DNA of 64,000 bases from Rudaea sp. (GTDB lineage: Bacteria > Pseudomonadota > Gammaproteobacteria > Xanthomonadales > Rhodanobacteraceae): contig JARLJU010000236.1 in NCBI GenBank assembly GCA_031291055.1, positions 1-64,000 of the forward strand, read 5' to 3'. The notes under the pieces were generated by a model. That model saw only the letters and a list, made by a program, of their open reading frames with translations, had not been told where the DNA came from and made no database searches. Below are positions 17,539 to 27,134 of the stretch, piece after piece; position 1 is the stretch's first letter; the number at the start of each line of letters is the position of its first letter. Both the position numbers and the translations under genes were made by a program.

Positions 17539-18243
17539 TCAGCCTCGTCCGGGAATTGTCAGGCCCCGCTTCACCGCCGGGCGCGCCAGCCCGCGTTCGA
17601 GCCACGCGGCGACGTGGTTGAACGTGTCGAACTTCACCAGGTCACGCGCCTCGTAGAAGGTGATGAGATTGTTCACCCAGCCGAGTGCGGCGATGTCCGC
17701 AATCGTGAAGTCGTCACCCATGATCCAGCGGCGATTGCTCAGCCGCGTTTCCAGCACACCGAGCAGGCGCCTTGACTCGGCGACATAGCGCTCGAGCGGA
17801 CGCTTGTCTGCATAGTCCTTGCCGGCGAATTTGTTGAAGAAGCCCACCTGCCCGAACATTGGCCCGATCGATGCCATCTGGAAGAACACCCACTGGATCG
17901 TTTCCCAGCGCTGCGCCGGATCGGCCGGAATGAACTGGCCCGTCTTGTCTGCCAGATACAAGAGTATCGCGCCGGACTCGAACAACCCGAGCGGCTCGCC
18001 GCCGGGACCGTTGGGGTCGATGATCGCGGGAATCTTGCCGTTCGGATTGAGCGACTGGAATGCCGGCGTCTGGTTCTCGTTGGTCATGATGTCGACGAGA
18101 TGAGGTTCGTAGGGCAGCCCCGTCTCCTCGAGCATGATCGACACCTTCACGCCGTTGGGCGTGTTGAGCGAATACAGCTGGATGCGGTCCGGATGCGTGG
18201 CCGGCCAGCGCGCGGTGATCGGGAAGTCGGACAGTTTCCGCAC
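17539..18243 (-). CDS. glutathione S-transferase, Nu-class (YghU/YfcG-like)
   Basis: A 234-residue GST. The N-terminal thioredoxin-fold part holds LYSLNTPNGVKVSIMLEE, where the Thr-Pro-Asn motif replaces the usual Tyr/Ser/Cys, as in Nu-class enzymes that use two glutathiones in disulfide-bond reductase reactions. The middle NGKIPAIIDPNG and FESGAILLYLADK bind glutathione, and a C-terminal helical domain with GDDFTIADIAALGWV follows. GTG is preferred as start because GGAG lies upstream; longer in-frame starts add 58 atypical residues. Confidence 0.87.
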   Translation of the reverse strand: MRKLSDFPITARWPATHPDRIQLYSLNTPNGVKVSIMLEETGLPYEPHLVDIMTNENQTPAFQSLNPNGKIPAIIDPNGPGGEPLGLFESGAILLYLADKTGQFIPADPAQRWETIQWVFFQMASIGPMFGQVGFFNKFAGKDYADKRPLERYVAESRRLLGVLETRLSNRRWIMGDDFTIADIAALGWVNNLITFYEARDLVKFDTFNHVAAWLERGLARPAVKRGLTIPGRG

Positions 18244-18340
18244 GTCGTGCTCCTGGCTCGCCAAGGTCACAGATACGTGGGGCGCGGGAGCGGACGATTC
18301 AACCTTGGCGCACTCTGCCGCTTGCCTGCCGGCCCGCAAC

Positions 18341-19018
18341 TCATCCGCGCCGCAGCGACCAGAACCCGATATCCGGGCGGTGCTCATAGCCCATTCGCTC
18401 GTAAAGCCGTCTCGCACGCGGATTCTCGTAGCTTACGTGCAGGAACGGCGTGCGTCCGCGTTCGAGATTGTCGTTCGTCAGCAGCGCGATCAGGCGCTGC
18501 GCGTAGCCGCGGCCGCTGAAGTCCGGACGCGTGCAGACGGCGCTGATTTCCTGATGCGCATCCGTGCCGAGGCGCTCGCCGATCATCGCCGCCAGCCGTC
18601 CATCGTGGTAGATGCCGAAGTAGCGGCCCAGCTCCATCGTGCGCGGGCGGAAATAATGCGGATAGACGAGCGCGGTCAATGCGAGCACATCGGCGCGGTG
18701 TTCGTGGTTCAGCTCGATGACATCGGGCCCGTCGATCACCGGGATCGGCACCGTGCAGATCATCTGCGCCAGCGGTAAAAACGCTTCCAGCTTCCAATCG
18801 CCCGACACACGTGGCGCCACGCCGATCAGATAGACGGATTCGCCCGGCTCGACCAGCGCCGCGAGTGCATCGCTCGCATCCACATCGGCGTTCGCCACAC
18901 CCAGAAACGGCGCGAATTCCGGGGGATAGCGCGCCACGTCTCCGGCACGTCGCGCCAGGGCGAGATGACGACTGTTCAGCGAAGACCAGAACGGATTGTC
19001 CAGTTCGGTAACATTCAT
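18341..19018 (-). CDS. GNAT-family N-acetyltransferase (FR47-like)
   Basis: A 225-residue acyltransferase. The second half carries the acetyl-CoA signature: EISAVCTRPDFSGRGYAQRLI with the R/Q-x-x-G-x-A-like loop, followed by PFLHVSYENPRARRLYERMGY. The N-terminal half is a degenerate repeat of the fold, as in FR47-type proteins. The acceptor is unknown. The ribosome site is weak. It is probably monocistronic, since a cluster of repeats lies upstream. Confidence 0.85.
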   Translation of the reverse strand: MNVTELDNPFWSSLNSRHLALARRAGDVARYPPEFAPFLGVANADVDASDALAALVEPGESVYLIGVAPRVSGDWKLEAFLPLAQMICTVPIPVIDGPDVIELNHEHRADVLALTALVYPHYFRPRTMELGRYFGIYHDGRLAAMIGERLGTDAHQEISAVCTRPDFSGRGYAQRLIALLTNDNLERGRTPFLHVSYENPRARRLYERMGYEHRPDIGFWSLRRG

Positions 19019-19030
19019 GCTGCAATCTTA

Positions 19031-19125
19031 CCGACCGTTCGTATGAGGCCCAACCGTTGGTGGTGAAGTCCAACCGTTGGTGGTGAAACCCAGCCGTTCG
19101 TGGCGAGGTATCGAACCATGAACGG
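19031..19125. repeat. 20-bp tandem repeat (about four copies) ending in an intergenic hairpin
   Basis: Units start at 19031 (diverged, 19 bases), 19050, 19070 and 19090; the inner units share CCAACCGTTGGTGGTGAA. The last unit runs into an inverted repeat: CCGTTCGTGG at 19094-19103 and CCATGAACGG at 19116-19125 around CGAGGTATCGAA. Similar CGTTCGTGGTGAG hairpins are, from memory, dispersed in many proteobacterial genomes. Confidence 0.75.
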
Positions 19126-19282
19126 GGATCCGTGAAGCCGTTGACCCCTCGATAGCGCGGCGTCAATGGACCATGAATACAGTCTGATTCACTGCCTTTT
19201 GCGATACGATCAGCACAATGTTTGAAGCAGCCAATCGGGCGCCGCGGTTTCCGCACACACGAAACTGATTTACGCTACCCGC

Positions 19283-19729
19283 ATGAATACCGAAGTAAAA
19301 CGCAAAGCCGGCCCGCTGATCAGGGCAGTCGCGATGCTGCAAGTGAAGCTGCTCCTGGGCGCTGCCCGCGACCTCGCGCTGAGTCCACTCACACTGGTCG
19401 CCGCACTGATCGACCTGGTGCGCGTGAAGAACCACGAACCCCACTTCTTCCGCGACGTGATGCGCGTTGGCGAACGCACGGAGGAATGGATCGATATGTG
19501 GTCAGCCGCACGTCACCCCGACGCACCGCCGCGCGAGAATGTCGATGCCCTGCTCTCACGCGTCGAGGAAGTGGTGCGCGACCCGCAGACCGGGGCACGC
19601 CGTGCCCGCGTGCTCAAGCGCTGGGCCGAACGGCAGATGGCGCGGGCCCGGCAGCGGGCTGCAGAGGAAGTGTCAGCACGGATGAAGGCGATTTCCGATC
19701 GCAAGGCCGGCCGCGACGATCGCGACTAA
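19283..19729 (+). CDS. conserved hypothetical protein
   Basis: A 148-residue protein. Residues 10-45 contain a hydrophobic helix (GPLIRAVAMLQVKLLLGAARDLALSPLTLVAALIDLV), possibly membrane-associated, followed by a charged helical tail rich in Arg and Ala that looks like a coiled coil. I do not recognise a named family. The ATG lies downstream of about 150 bases of spacer. It converges with the yceI-like gene, and a hairpin lies between the stops. Confidence 0.6.
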   Translation: MNTEVKRKAGPLIRAVAMLQVKLLLGAARDLALSPLTLVAALIDLVRVKNHEPHFFRDVMRVGERTEEWIDMWSAARHPDAPPRENVDALLSRVEEVVRDPQTGARRARVLKRWAERQMARARQRAAEEVSARMKAISDRKAGRDDRD

Positions 19730-19754
19730 AAACGCACTCAAGTAGGTTCGGCGT

Positions 19755-19798
19755 CAGCCCACCGTCTTTGCGGTACGAAAAACGAAAATGGTGGGCTG
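19755..19798. terminator. palindrome between convergent genes, possible bidirectional terminator
   Basis: CAGCCCACC at 19755-19763 and GGTGGGCTG at 19790-19798 are exact reverse complements. The loop of 26 bases is A-rich on the right side. The hairpin lies between convergent stops at 19729 and 19813. It lacks a long T-run, so it may be a REP-like element rather than a true terminator. Confidence 0.5.
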
Positions 19799-19812
19799 AA
19801 ACCCACCCCAAA

Positions 19813-20460
19813 TTATTCCTTCTTCGCGTTCTTGGCCGCTTCGGCTTTCTCCGCAGCCTCTTCGGCCTTCAGATATTCCGCATACGCCTTCGCCTCAACC
19901 GCCTGGCTGGTGATATGCATCTGGATCTCGTCGCTGACCTGGGGCACGAACTTGCCCAGGCCGAAGTCGGAGCGCTTGAGCGTCGCCGTCGCATCGAAGC
20001 CCACGGTCGGCAGATTGCTGCGCGGATTGATGCCGACCTTGACGAGGGCAACGGTGAGCGTGACCGGCTTGGTGATGCCATGCAGGCTGAGCTCGCCGGT
20101 TACCCTCAGCCGATCCGGCGCACCGCTCTTCTCGACCCTGGTGCTCTTGAACGTCGCCGTCGGAAACTTCGCCGTTTCGAAAAAATCGGCCGAGCGAAGA
20201 TGCGCGTCGAGATCAGGCACACTGGTATTCAGGCTGGCGAGCGGAATCGTGACCTGCACCGAAGATCGGGCCGGATCGGCCTGATCGAATTCCAGCGTGC
20301 CTTCGCCCTGGCCGAACTGAGCGGCAGGACTGGAAAAGCCCAGATGGCTCCAGCGAACGACGCCCTGCGTGTAGTTCGGTTCAAATGTATACGTGGTGGC
20401 GTACAGCGGTACGGACGCAAGAACAAGCACAACGGCGGAAGCGATACGGCGACGGATCAT
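19813..20460 (-). CDS. YceI-family periplasmic protein
   Basis: A 215-residue lipocalin-like protein of the YceI family, which binds isoprenoid-type lipids in a barrel. A signal peptide of about 21 residues (VVLVLASVPLYA) precedes the mature start TTYTFEPNYTQ. Family features include VRWSHLGFSSPAAQF and VTGELSLHGITKPVTL. A 35-residue Lys/Ala/Glu-rich tail (EEAAEKAEAAKNAKK) is unusual and probably extended. The physiological ligand is unknown. Confidence 0.87.
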   Translation of the reverse strand: MIRRRIASAVVLVLASVPLYATTYTFEPNYTQGVVRWSHLGFSSPAAQFGQGEGTLEFDQADPARSSVQVTIPLASLNTSVPDLDAHLRSADFFETAKFPTATFKSTRVEKSGAPDRLRVTGELSLHGITKPVTLTVALVKVGINPRSNLPTVGFDATATLKRSDFGLGKFVPQVSDEIQMHITSQAVEAKAYAEYLKAEEAAEKAEAAKNAKKE

Positions 20461-20796
20461 GATTCAGCCCTTTTGTTTGCATCTGCGCACAGGCGCAGAT
20501 CGGTGACGTCGGACGAACGGGAAGGTTGCCGACTGGGGCAAATGATACGTGGCATGTGGGGATTCGCGATCGCGGTTGGGCGTGGTTTTCAAACGTCTTG
20601 GCGCAAATGATTCCGCATTGGTAGGTTGGGTTGAACGAAGCGATAACCAATGATTCTGCAATTTGCCATACCATTGCCGGGCATCGCAGCGCTCAGCCCG
20701 TCTTATGGGCTAGAGTTTACCGGTTGCCCTTGCCCACTAAGCCTATATCTCATAAACAAATGATCAAGTTGCCAAATACTTACAGGACTCACCAAA
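20461..20796. other. intergenic spacer with TTGGGTT-type repeat
   Basis: No gene is seen. At 20621-20650 GTAGGTTGGGTTGAACGAAG is followed by CGATAACCAA, a hairpin (TTGGTT-type arms) of a kind I recall as dispersed in proteobacterial intergenic DNA. The right half is A/T-richer than the chromosome, like the gene that follows. Confidence 0.5.
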
Positions 20797-22005
20797 ATGT
20801 CCTTGGTTGTATTGCCTCCGATTCCTCGAAACAGCGCCATCACTGAACTTCGAGCTCCGCACTATATCCGCCGTCTACAACGCTTTTTTGGTCGGGAAGA
20901 GTTGGCGCGTGTCCAGCAGAAATTCGACCGCGATCTTCTGCACCACGGCAGAATGTATCGGAGTTGGCGGAATGACAGACAACCTTGGCTTTTTTCTTTC
21001 CGGCGCGCAGAGCAATGGCGAAGGGACAACTACAATTCTCCTTGTCCCTTAGCGATCCAGAAACTCGTTGGGGACGCGCAAAAAATAGTGGAACTCAAAA
21101 GTTCCATGACTGAAAGCGTCCAGCAGAAGTACAAGAAAGATTTGTTTCTCGAGAATCATTTGGATTGCATGCTAGAAATAGAAACTGCCTGGCACTACTA
21201 CGTTCAAGGCTTCAACATTGCTTGGTACGAACCAGGCCAAAAAACGATTCCCGAGTTTCGTGTGCAGGGTGGCGGCCCAGATTTCGATGTCGAGTGTCGT
21301 CGATTTAAGGGGGACATTGCAGACGACATTAAATTCCCGCTATTCGGAGAAATCTGCGATGTACTTTTCGAAGCAATAGCCGAATCGCGAAAGTGGGGAT
21401 ACGTAAACGTCGAGGTTTCGGCCGAATTCGTTTTCTCGCCCGCCGAAGTAACTATCTGGAAGTGCGTTTTCGGAGCGGCCGTCTTACAAGAAAAGCGATC
21501 GGTCAATCTTGCGAATGGATTGACTGCATCGATGGATTTTGAATCCGCCGCAAGCCCCATCTATTCAGCCGAGCAACTTCCTGACCTAGCGACGAAACTG
21601 GGTGACGCAACAGGCTATTTCATCTTTCGCCGGCAGGGCGAGAAATTCGTCGAACCCATAGGATTTCGCTGTCTCGGACCGCGCAAGACACCGGAAGAGC
21701 TAACCAAACGAATTTATAACGAACTCAAGCGGAAAGTTGACAGACAGCTCTCCCCCGAAAGGGCTGGAGTACTGGTCGCCAGATTTGAGGGAGTTTACGA
21801 TCCAAATGTGTTTAATTCGGAAGGCATGAAAGATGTCGTCCGCAGTCTGTTCAAACGTACGCATCTAGCGGCTTGCGTGCTTCAGGCAACAGACTCAATT
21901 CAAGATGACGAAATATCTATGCTCCATACCATACCAAGCGTCCTTTACATCAACTCCGATTCTCCTTTCGGAGACGTCGGCAACGCGGCGCATCTCGTTC
22001 GATAA
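20797..22005 (+). CDS. orphan protein with possible PD-(D/E)XK nuclease-like core
   Basis: A 402-residue cytoplasmic protein without signal or membrane segments. I do not recognise the family. Residues 117-168 suggest a PD-(D/E)XK arrangement: an acidic helix (Glu127, Glu129), a strand, then PDFDVECR at 161-168 with Asp162/Asp164 and a Glu166-x-Arg168 pair. The whole gene is lower in GC than its neighbours and lies between yceI and hutU, which are ordinary chromosomal genes, suggesting a single-gene insertion. Assignment as a nuclease is a hypothesis only. Confidence 0.6.
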   Translation: MSLVVLPPIPRNSAITELRAPHYIRRLQRFFGREELARVQQKFDRDLLHHGRMYRSWRNDRQPWLFSFRRAEQWRRDNYNSPCPLAIQKLVGDAQKIVELKSSMTESVQQKYKKDLFLENHLDCMLEIETAWHYYVQGFNIAWYEPGQKTIPEFRVQGGGPDFDVECRRFKGDIADDIKFPLFGEICDVLFEAIAESRKWGYVNVEVSAEFVFSPAEVTIWKCVFGAAVLQEKRSVNLANGLTASMDFESAASPIYSAEQLPDLATKLGDATGYFIFRRQGEKFVEPIGFRCLGPRKTPEELTKRIYNELKRKVDRQLSPERAGVLVARFEGVYDPNVFNSEGMKDVVRSLFKRTHLAACVLQATDSIQDDEISMLHTIPSVLYINSDSPFGDVGNAAHLVR

Positions 22006-22013
22006 CGGACGCA

Positions 22014-23714
22014 TCACACCATCGGCAACCTCAGCCCCTGCTCCCTGGCACACCTCACCGCCTCCTCATACCCCGCATCCGCGTGCCGCATCACCCCCGT
22101 CCCCGGATCGTTCCACAACACCCGCGCAAGCCGCTTGTCCGCCGCAGGAGTTCCGTCGCAGACGATGACGACGCCGCTGTGCTGCGAATAGCCCATGCCC
22201 ACGCCGCCGCCGTGGTGGAAGCTCACCCAGGTCGCGCCGCCGGCGGTGTTCAACAACGCGTTGAGGATGGGCCAGTCGGATACGGCGTCGCTGCCGTCCT
22301 TCATCGCTTCGGTTTCGCGATTCGGTGACGCAACGCTGCCGCTGTCGAGATGGTCGCGACCGATCACGATCGGCGCTTTCAGCTCGCCCTTGCGCACCAT
22401 TTCGTTGAACGCGAAGCCGAGCTTGTGGCGCTGGCCCAGGCCCACCCAGCAGATGCGCGCCGGCAGGCCCTGGAAACTGATGCGCTCGCGCGCCATGTCC
22501 AGCCAGTGGTGCAGATGCGGATCGTCGGGGATCAGTTCCTTCACCTTCGCATCAGTCTTGTAGATGTCCTCGGGATCGCCCGACAGCGCGACCCAGCGGA
22601 ACGGGCCGATGCCGCGGCAGAACAGCGGGCGCACGTAGGCCGGCACGAAGCCGGGGAAATCGAATGCGTTCTTGCAGCCTTCGTCCTTGGCCATCTGGCG
22701 GATGTTGTTGCCGTAGTCGAACGTCGGGATGCCCTGCTGGTGGAAGGCCAGCATCGCCTCGACATGCACGCGCATCGACCGCTTCGCCGCATCGCGCACG
22801 CCGTTGGGATCGCCGCCCTGATCAGGCGATTTGCGCCGCTCGAACCATTGCTCGACCGTCCAACCGATCGGCAGGTAGCCGTTGACCGGATCGTGCGCGG
22901 AGGTCTGGTCGGTCACCGCATCGGGCTTCACACCACGCCTGACCATCTCCGGCAGGATCTCGGCCGCATTGCCCAGCAGGGCGACCGAAACCGCCCTTCC
23001 TTCACTTGTATACTTCTGGATTCTTGCCAGTGCATCGTCGAGATCGTTCGCCTGTTCGTCGACGTACTTCGTGCGCAGGCGCATGTCGATGCGGCTCTGC
23101 TGGCATTCGATGTTCAGCGAACACGCGCCAGCCAGGCTCGCCGCCAGCGGTTGCGCACCGCCCATGCCGCCGAGTCCGGCGGTCAGGATCCAACGCCCTT
23201 TCAACGAACCGCCGTAATGCTGGCGGCCCATTTCGACGAAGGTTTCGTAGGTGCCCTGCACGATGCCTTGCGAGCCGATGTAGATCCACGAGCCGGCCGT
23301 CATCTGGCCGTACATCATCAGGCCTTTTTTATCGAGCTCATTGAAGTGTTCCCAGGTCGCCCAGTGCGGAACGAGGTTCGAGTTCGCGAGCAGCACGCGC
23401 GGCGCATCGGGATGCGTCGGGAACACGCCGACCGGCTTGCCCGACTGAATCAGCAAGGTCTCGTCGTCGTTCAACTCGCGCAAGGAACGCAGGATCGCAT
23501 CAAAGCATTCCCAGTTGCGCGCGGCGCGGCCGATGCCGCCGTAGACGACGAGTTCGTGCGGATTCTCGGCGACCTGCGGATCCAAATTGTTCTGGATCAT
23601 GCGGTACGCGGCTTCGGTGAGCCAGCTCTTGCAACTGAGCTGCGTGCCGCGCGGCGCACGGATGACGCGCGTGATGTCGTTGCGGCGGCCTTCGGTAGGG
23701 GTGAAAGCGTTCAT
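22014..23714 (-). CDS. hutU: urocanate hydratase HutU
   Basis: A 566-residue cytosolic enzyme that converts urocanate to imidazolonepropionate, the second step of histidine degradation, using tightly bound NAD. The NAD loop is in [19 protein letters not shown], and the long conserved C-terminal part runs through [18 protein letters not shown]-like sequence. Its length equals the usual 550-570. The other hut genes are not adjacent, which is unusual since they normally cluster. The stop lies nine bases from the end of the convergent orphan gene. Confidence 0.96.
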   Translation of the reverse strand: MNAFTPTEGRRNDITRVIRAPRGTQLSCKSWLTEAAYRMIQNNLDPQVAENPHELVVYGGIGRAARNWECFDAILRSLRELNDDETLLIQSGKPVGVFPTHPDAPRVLLANSNLVPHWATWEHFNELDKKGLMMYGQMTAGSWIYIGSQGIVQGTYETFVEMGRQHYGGSLKGRWILTAGLGGMGGAQPLAASLAGACSLNIECQQSRIDMRLRTKYVDEQANDLDDALARIQKYTSEGRAVSVALLGNAAEILPEMVRRGVKPDAVTDQTSAHDPVNGYLPIGWTVEQWFERRKSPDQGGDPNGVRDAAKRSMRVHVEAMLAFHQQGIPTFDYGNNIRQMAKDEGCKNAFDFPGFVPAYVRPLFCRGIGPFRWVALSGDPEDIYKTDAKVKELIPDDPHLHHWLDMARERISFQGLPARICWVGLGQRHKLGFAFNEMVRKGELKAPIVIGRDHLDSGSVASPNRETEAMKDGSDAVSDWPILNALLNTAGGATWVSFHHGGGVGMGYSQHSGVVIVCDGTPAADKRLARVLWNDPGTGVMRHADAGYEEAVRCAREQGLRLPMV

Positions 23715-23854
23715 TGGCGATTCCGACGGGACAATTGCGCGATTATCCGCCGCGCAACTGACACGCGCCAGCTGACGCGAGGCGTTCGTTTATCCCGGCA
23801 GCGAGTGCCGGAATGGCGGTTCTATTGGAACTTGCATACGCGAGGCTTGGAAAT

Positions 23855-25771
23855 TCACAAATCCCGCGCGACGCGCATGCCCACGCGCGCACTGCGCGTG
23901 TCAGCCGGCGCGGAGATGCGGAATGCGGAGCGTTCCTGGTCCGGCGCACTGCCCCACGAACCGCCGCGCACGACGCGATTGGCACAGCCGGGATTGACCC
24001 AGGCCCGGCTGTCGGCCGGTGCGCGAGTGTAGTTGTCGTGCCAGCAATCCTGCACCCACTCCGAGACATTGCCGTCGATATCATGGAGGCCGAATTTGTT
24101 CGGCGGAAAACTCCCCACTGGCGCGGGTCCCCAGTAATGGTCGTCGTAGTGCGGAAATGCCTTGGCCCAGCTGCGTTTCAGGCGCGGCGAGCGATCTCCG
24201 TCACCGGTGACGTTGCCGAAGACCTTGGCTGGATTGCCGTCACCCCATGGAAAGCCTGTCGTCGATCCCGCGCGCAGCGCATATTCGAATTCGGTTTCGC
24301 TCGGCAGGCGGTAATTCTTGCCGGTGCGCACGCTCAGCCATTGCGCGTAGGCATTGGCGTCGTTCCAGGAAATGTGGATGACAGGAAGACTGTCCGCGGC
24401 CTTGTCGCCGAGATAGTCGTTGCGCCAGGTGATGCCGCGGCGGTCGATCATGCGGCCGGACTCCTCGTCGTAGACGCTCGACGTGCCGGCTTTTTCCGCA
24501 TCGCTGGTATAACCGGCATCGTCGACGAAGGCACGGAATTCGGCCACGGTGACATCGTCGCGGCCAAGCGCGAAACCGGTATCGATCGCCACCTTGCGCT
24601 GCGGTTCCTCGCTGGAACGGTGGCCATCCTCGTCGGCCGGCGAACCCATCACGAAGCTGCCGGTGGGAATCACCACCAGCGCGGGTGCATTGCCGTGGCG
24701 ATCGAGGAATTTGTCCGTAATGACCTGCCCGGGACTGAAGCTCGCGTAAAGCCGCGCATTGCGCAGACGCTGGTTGAATTCGTCGATGCCGGCCAGATCC
24801 GGACTCAGGCCGAGTGCCTTCTGCGCGAGCAATTGGGCCAGATCCGAATTGCCCGAATCGAGCGCGGAATTGGCCTGCGCCAGGGTGTTGGCCGAACGCT
24901 CGCGGCGGATGCCCTCGATGCGCGTGTGCGTGTCGAGCATTTCGTGCGAACCGGGGCGGATCGTCGCCGCATCGGCGAGGATCTTGTCGGCGCCGGCAAA
25001 ATCGTCCTGCGCCGCGGCACCCAATGCGCGGTCCAGATAGTCGCGCTCGATCTTCGCCAGACCCTGGTCTGCAAGCTTGTTGCCCGGATCGAGCTTGAGC
25101 ACCTCGCGGTATACGGCCAGTGCGTTGTTGCCTTCGGGCTCGGTGGCGTGGGCCTGGGTCAGCAATTCGGCGGCGCGGGTCAGCAACGGCATCACCTGCT
25201 TCAGCGTCTTCGCCCGCGCCTGCAGGCCCGCCAGTTCATCGGCCGCCTGCGGCAGAGCCCCGAGCGCGGCAATCAAACGTTCGGCGTCCTTCTCGTCGCC
25301 GCGGTCCAGTGCGGCCTGGGCCTGTTGCAAAAGGTATTTGTGGATTTTTTCGATCCCGGCCTGGGCCGCGGTATTGTCCTTGTCGGCGTCCAGCACCTTC
25401 TGGTACAGGGCGAGCGCGCTCGAATCCTTCGGTTCGTCCAGATGTCCGTCGGCCAGGGCCTTGTCGGCTTTTTTCAGCAACGCGGCAATCGCCTTCGGCG
25501 GTGGCGGCGCGGGCCGCGCAGGCAGGTCGGCGGGTTGCGATTGCGGCAGCACCAGTGGAATTGCCGGTGTCGGCGTCTCGGCGGGTACGAACGATGGCGT
25601 CAGCGTCATCGGCGGACCGGGCACGGCCGTCGGCACGACCGGTGGGGCCGTCTGTCGCTCGGCATGGTTCGCGCCGGGGTAGAATCGCCAGACCAGCGCG
25701 AACGCAAGCAGCGCAATCCCAGCCGCGCCTCCCAGCACGGTCTGCTTGCGGACGACTTCAGTACCTGGCAT
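23855..25771 (-). CDS. TPR-like membrane protein with C-terminal FGE-sulfatase fold
   Basis: A 638-residue protein. An N-terminal membrane segment (about 13-31) is followed by a Pro-rich linker, then helical repeats (about 85-370) resembling TPRs, and a C-terminal domain (about 395-636) of the formylglycine-generating-enzyme fold with SWNDANAYAQWLSVRTGKNYRLPSETEFEYALR split over two lines of evidence. The Cys pair needed by true FGE is absent: the region RVVRGGSWGSAPDQERSAFR has none. It is therefore probably a non-catalytic or differently acting SUMF1/EgtB/PvdO relative in the periplasm. Confidence 0.8.
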   Translation of the reverse strand: MPGTEVVRKQTVLGGAAGIALLAFALVWRFYPGANHAERQTAPPVVPTAVPGPPMTLTPSFVPAETPTPAIPLVLPQSQPADLPARPAPPPPKAIAALLKKADKALADGHLDEPKDSSALALYQKVLDADKDNTAAQAGIEKIHKYLLQQAQAALDRGDEKDAERLIAALGALPQAADELAGLQARAKTLKQVMPLLTRAAELLTQAHATEPEGNNALAVYREVLKLDPGNKLADQGLAKIERDYLDRALGAAAQDDFAGADKILADAATIRPGSHEMLDTHTRIEGIRRERSANTLAQANSALDSGNSDLAQLLAQKALGLSPDLAGIDEFNQRLRNARLYASFSPGQVITDKFLDRHGNAPALVVIPTGSFVMGSPADEDGHRSSEEPQRKVAIDTGFALGRDDVTVAEFRAFVDDAGYTSDAEKAGTSSVYDEESGRMIDRRGITWRNDYLGDKAADSLPVIHISWNDANAYAQWLSVRTGKNYRLPSETEFEYALRAGSTTGFPWGDGNPAKVFGNVTGDGDRSPRLKRSWAKAFPHYDDHYWGPAPVGSFPPNKFGLHDIDGNVSEWVQDCWHDNYTRAPADSRAWVNPGCANRVVRGGSWGSAPDQERSAFRISAPADTRSARVGMRVARDL

Positions 25772-25929
25772 CTGCGCGTTCTTTTAGTGGCGTTGCTGGT
25801 AGCGGCAACCGCATCGAGGCCCCACCTTAGGCCATGCAGCGGTCGCGCCGCAACCGTATCCATCGCAACGCTTTTGATCAAGATGCAGTTGGGCAGGTGC
25901 CACATTAACGGCGACAAAGGAAACCCGCA

Positions 25930-27042
25930 GTGAACGAATGGATCGATGAACCCGCCCGCCTCGACACATGGATCTCGCGGCACTCGCCGCCCGGATCCAG
26001 TGGCCATGTGCTGGTCGGCATGGACACCGAGTTCATGCGTACCGACACGTTCAGGCCCAAGCTCGCGCTGATCCAGGCTAACCTTGGCGGCGCCATTGCC
26101 CTGCTCGATGCGCCCAGGCTAGGCACCCACGCAGCGCTCGCCGCCCGCCTGCGCGATCCGGCCTGCATATGCGTGATGCACAGCGCCAGCGAGGATCTTG
26201 AAGCGCTCGCGCCGATCCTGCCCGACGGACCGGCCGCTTTGTTTGATACGCAAGTCGCGGCGGCGCTGGCGGGACTGGGTTCCGGCCTGAGTTACCAGAA
26301 ACTGGTCGCGCTCCTGCTCGGCGTCGATCTGCCCAAGGCGGAAACGCGCTCGGACTGGCTGCAACGTCCGCTGACGCCGGCGCAACTGGATTATGCCGCG
26401 CAGGACGTCGCCTGGTTGCCTGAAATCCATGCGCGGCTCGGCGTGAAACTCGACGATTTTGGTCGCGCCAGCTGGCTGGCGGAGGACTGCGCGCGCCTGG
26501 TCGAGCGCATCTGTCACGCACAACCGGACACGCAACCGCAACGCGCGTTTCGCGGTGCCGCCGACTGGCCACGCGAACGGCAGGCCCTGCTGCGCCGCGT
26601 GCTGCTCTGGCGCGACGCAAGCGCGCGTACGCTGGACAAGCCGCGTTCGTGGATTCTCGACGACGCACGCGCGCTCAGCTTCGTCGCGCAACCGCCGGCC
26701 GACGGCAACGAGCTGTTCGAGCGTAGCAAAGGCCTGCGCGCGCTGCGTTCGGCGCAGCGTCAGGAGTTGCTTGCCCTGCTGCAGGCGCCATTGAGCACCG
26801 ATGAGCTTCAGATCGCGCCGATTCCCGCACCATTCACCAGTGCGGAAAAACGGCTGCTGGCCACGATGCGCGACGATGTCGCCGCCGTTGCCGCCAGGCT
26901 CGAATTGCCGGAAGGCTTGCTGTGTCCACGCCGTCATCTGGAAACCCTGGTGAGCGACCGGGCCTGGCCGGCGGCGCTGGAAGGCTGGCGCAAGCCGCTG
27001 TTGCATGACGTGCTGATGAAGAGGATCACGGCGACTGCGTAG
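25930..27042 (+). CDS. rnd: ribonuclease D
   Basis: A 370-residue 3'-5' exoribonuclease that trims tRNA precursors. The DEDDy catalytic residues are visible: MDTEFMR (Asp/Glu), HSASEDLE (Asp) and YAAQDVAWL (Tyr and Asp). HRDC-type helical repeats occupy about 210-365. Length equals E. coli RNase D (375). It begins about 160 bases after the divergent FGE-fold gene. No operon partner is seen. Confidence 0.94.
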   Translation: MNEWIDEPARLDTWISRHSPPGSSGHVLVGMDTEFMRTDTFRPKLALIQANLGGAIALLDAPRLGTHAALAARLRDPACICVMHSASEDLEALAPILPDGPAALFDTQVAAALAGLGSGLSYQKLVALLLGVDLPKAETRSDWLQRPLTPAQLDYAAQDVAWLPEIHARLGVKLDDFGRASWLAEDCARLVERICHAQPDTQPQRAFRGAADWPRERQALLRRVLLWRDASARTLDKPRSWILDDARALSFVAQPPADGNELFERSKGLRALRSAQRQELLALLQAPLSTDELQIAPIPAPFTSAEKRLLATMRDDVAAVAARLELPEGLLCPRRHLETLVSDRAWPAALEGWRKPLLHDVLMKRITATA

Positions 27043-27098
27043 GTCCAACGCGACGCGCTCCCGTTCCCACAAATGGATTGGGCGGAAGGGCCACCCGC

Positions 27099-27104
27099 TT
27101 GACA
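27099..27104 (+). promoter_or_regulatory. possible -35 element of the thr operon
   Basis: A perfect TTGACA lies 30 bases upstream of the leader peptide ATG. The -10 region 16-18 bases further on (near 27121-27127) is poor, so the start site is tentative. If used, transcription would begin almost at the leader ATG, which also lacks a ribosome site. Confidence 0.35.
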
Positions 27105-27134
27105 GACCAGCGTCGCATCGGTTCCACTTGCTCC

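Noticed and set aside
19031-19110. CRISPR array
   Set aside because: The 20-bp units are contiguous without spacers, and no cas genes are present; it is a tandem repeat.
22350-24032. Long plus-strand ORF opposite hutU
   Set aside because: It is the antisense shadow of hutU and its upstream region; the product has no protein-like character.
23813-25933. 706-codon plus-strand ORF opposite the FGE-fold gene
   Set aside because: The minus-strand protein has a recognisable fold; the plus-strand reading is a GC-rich shadow.
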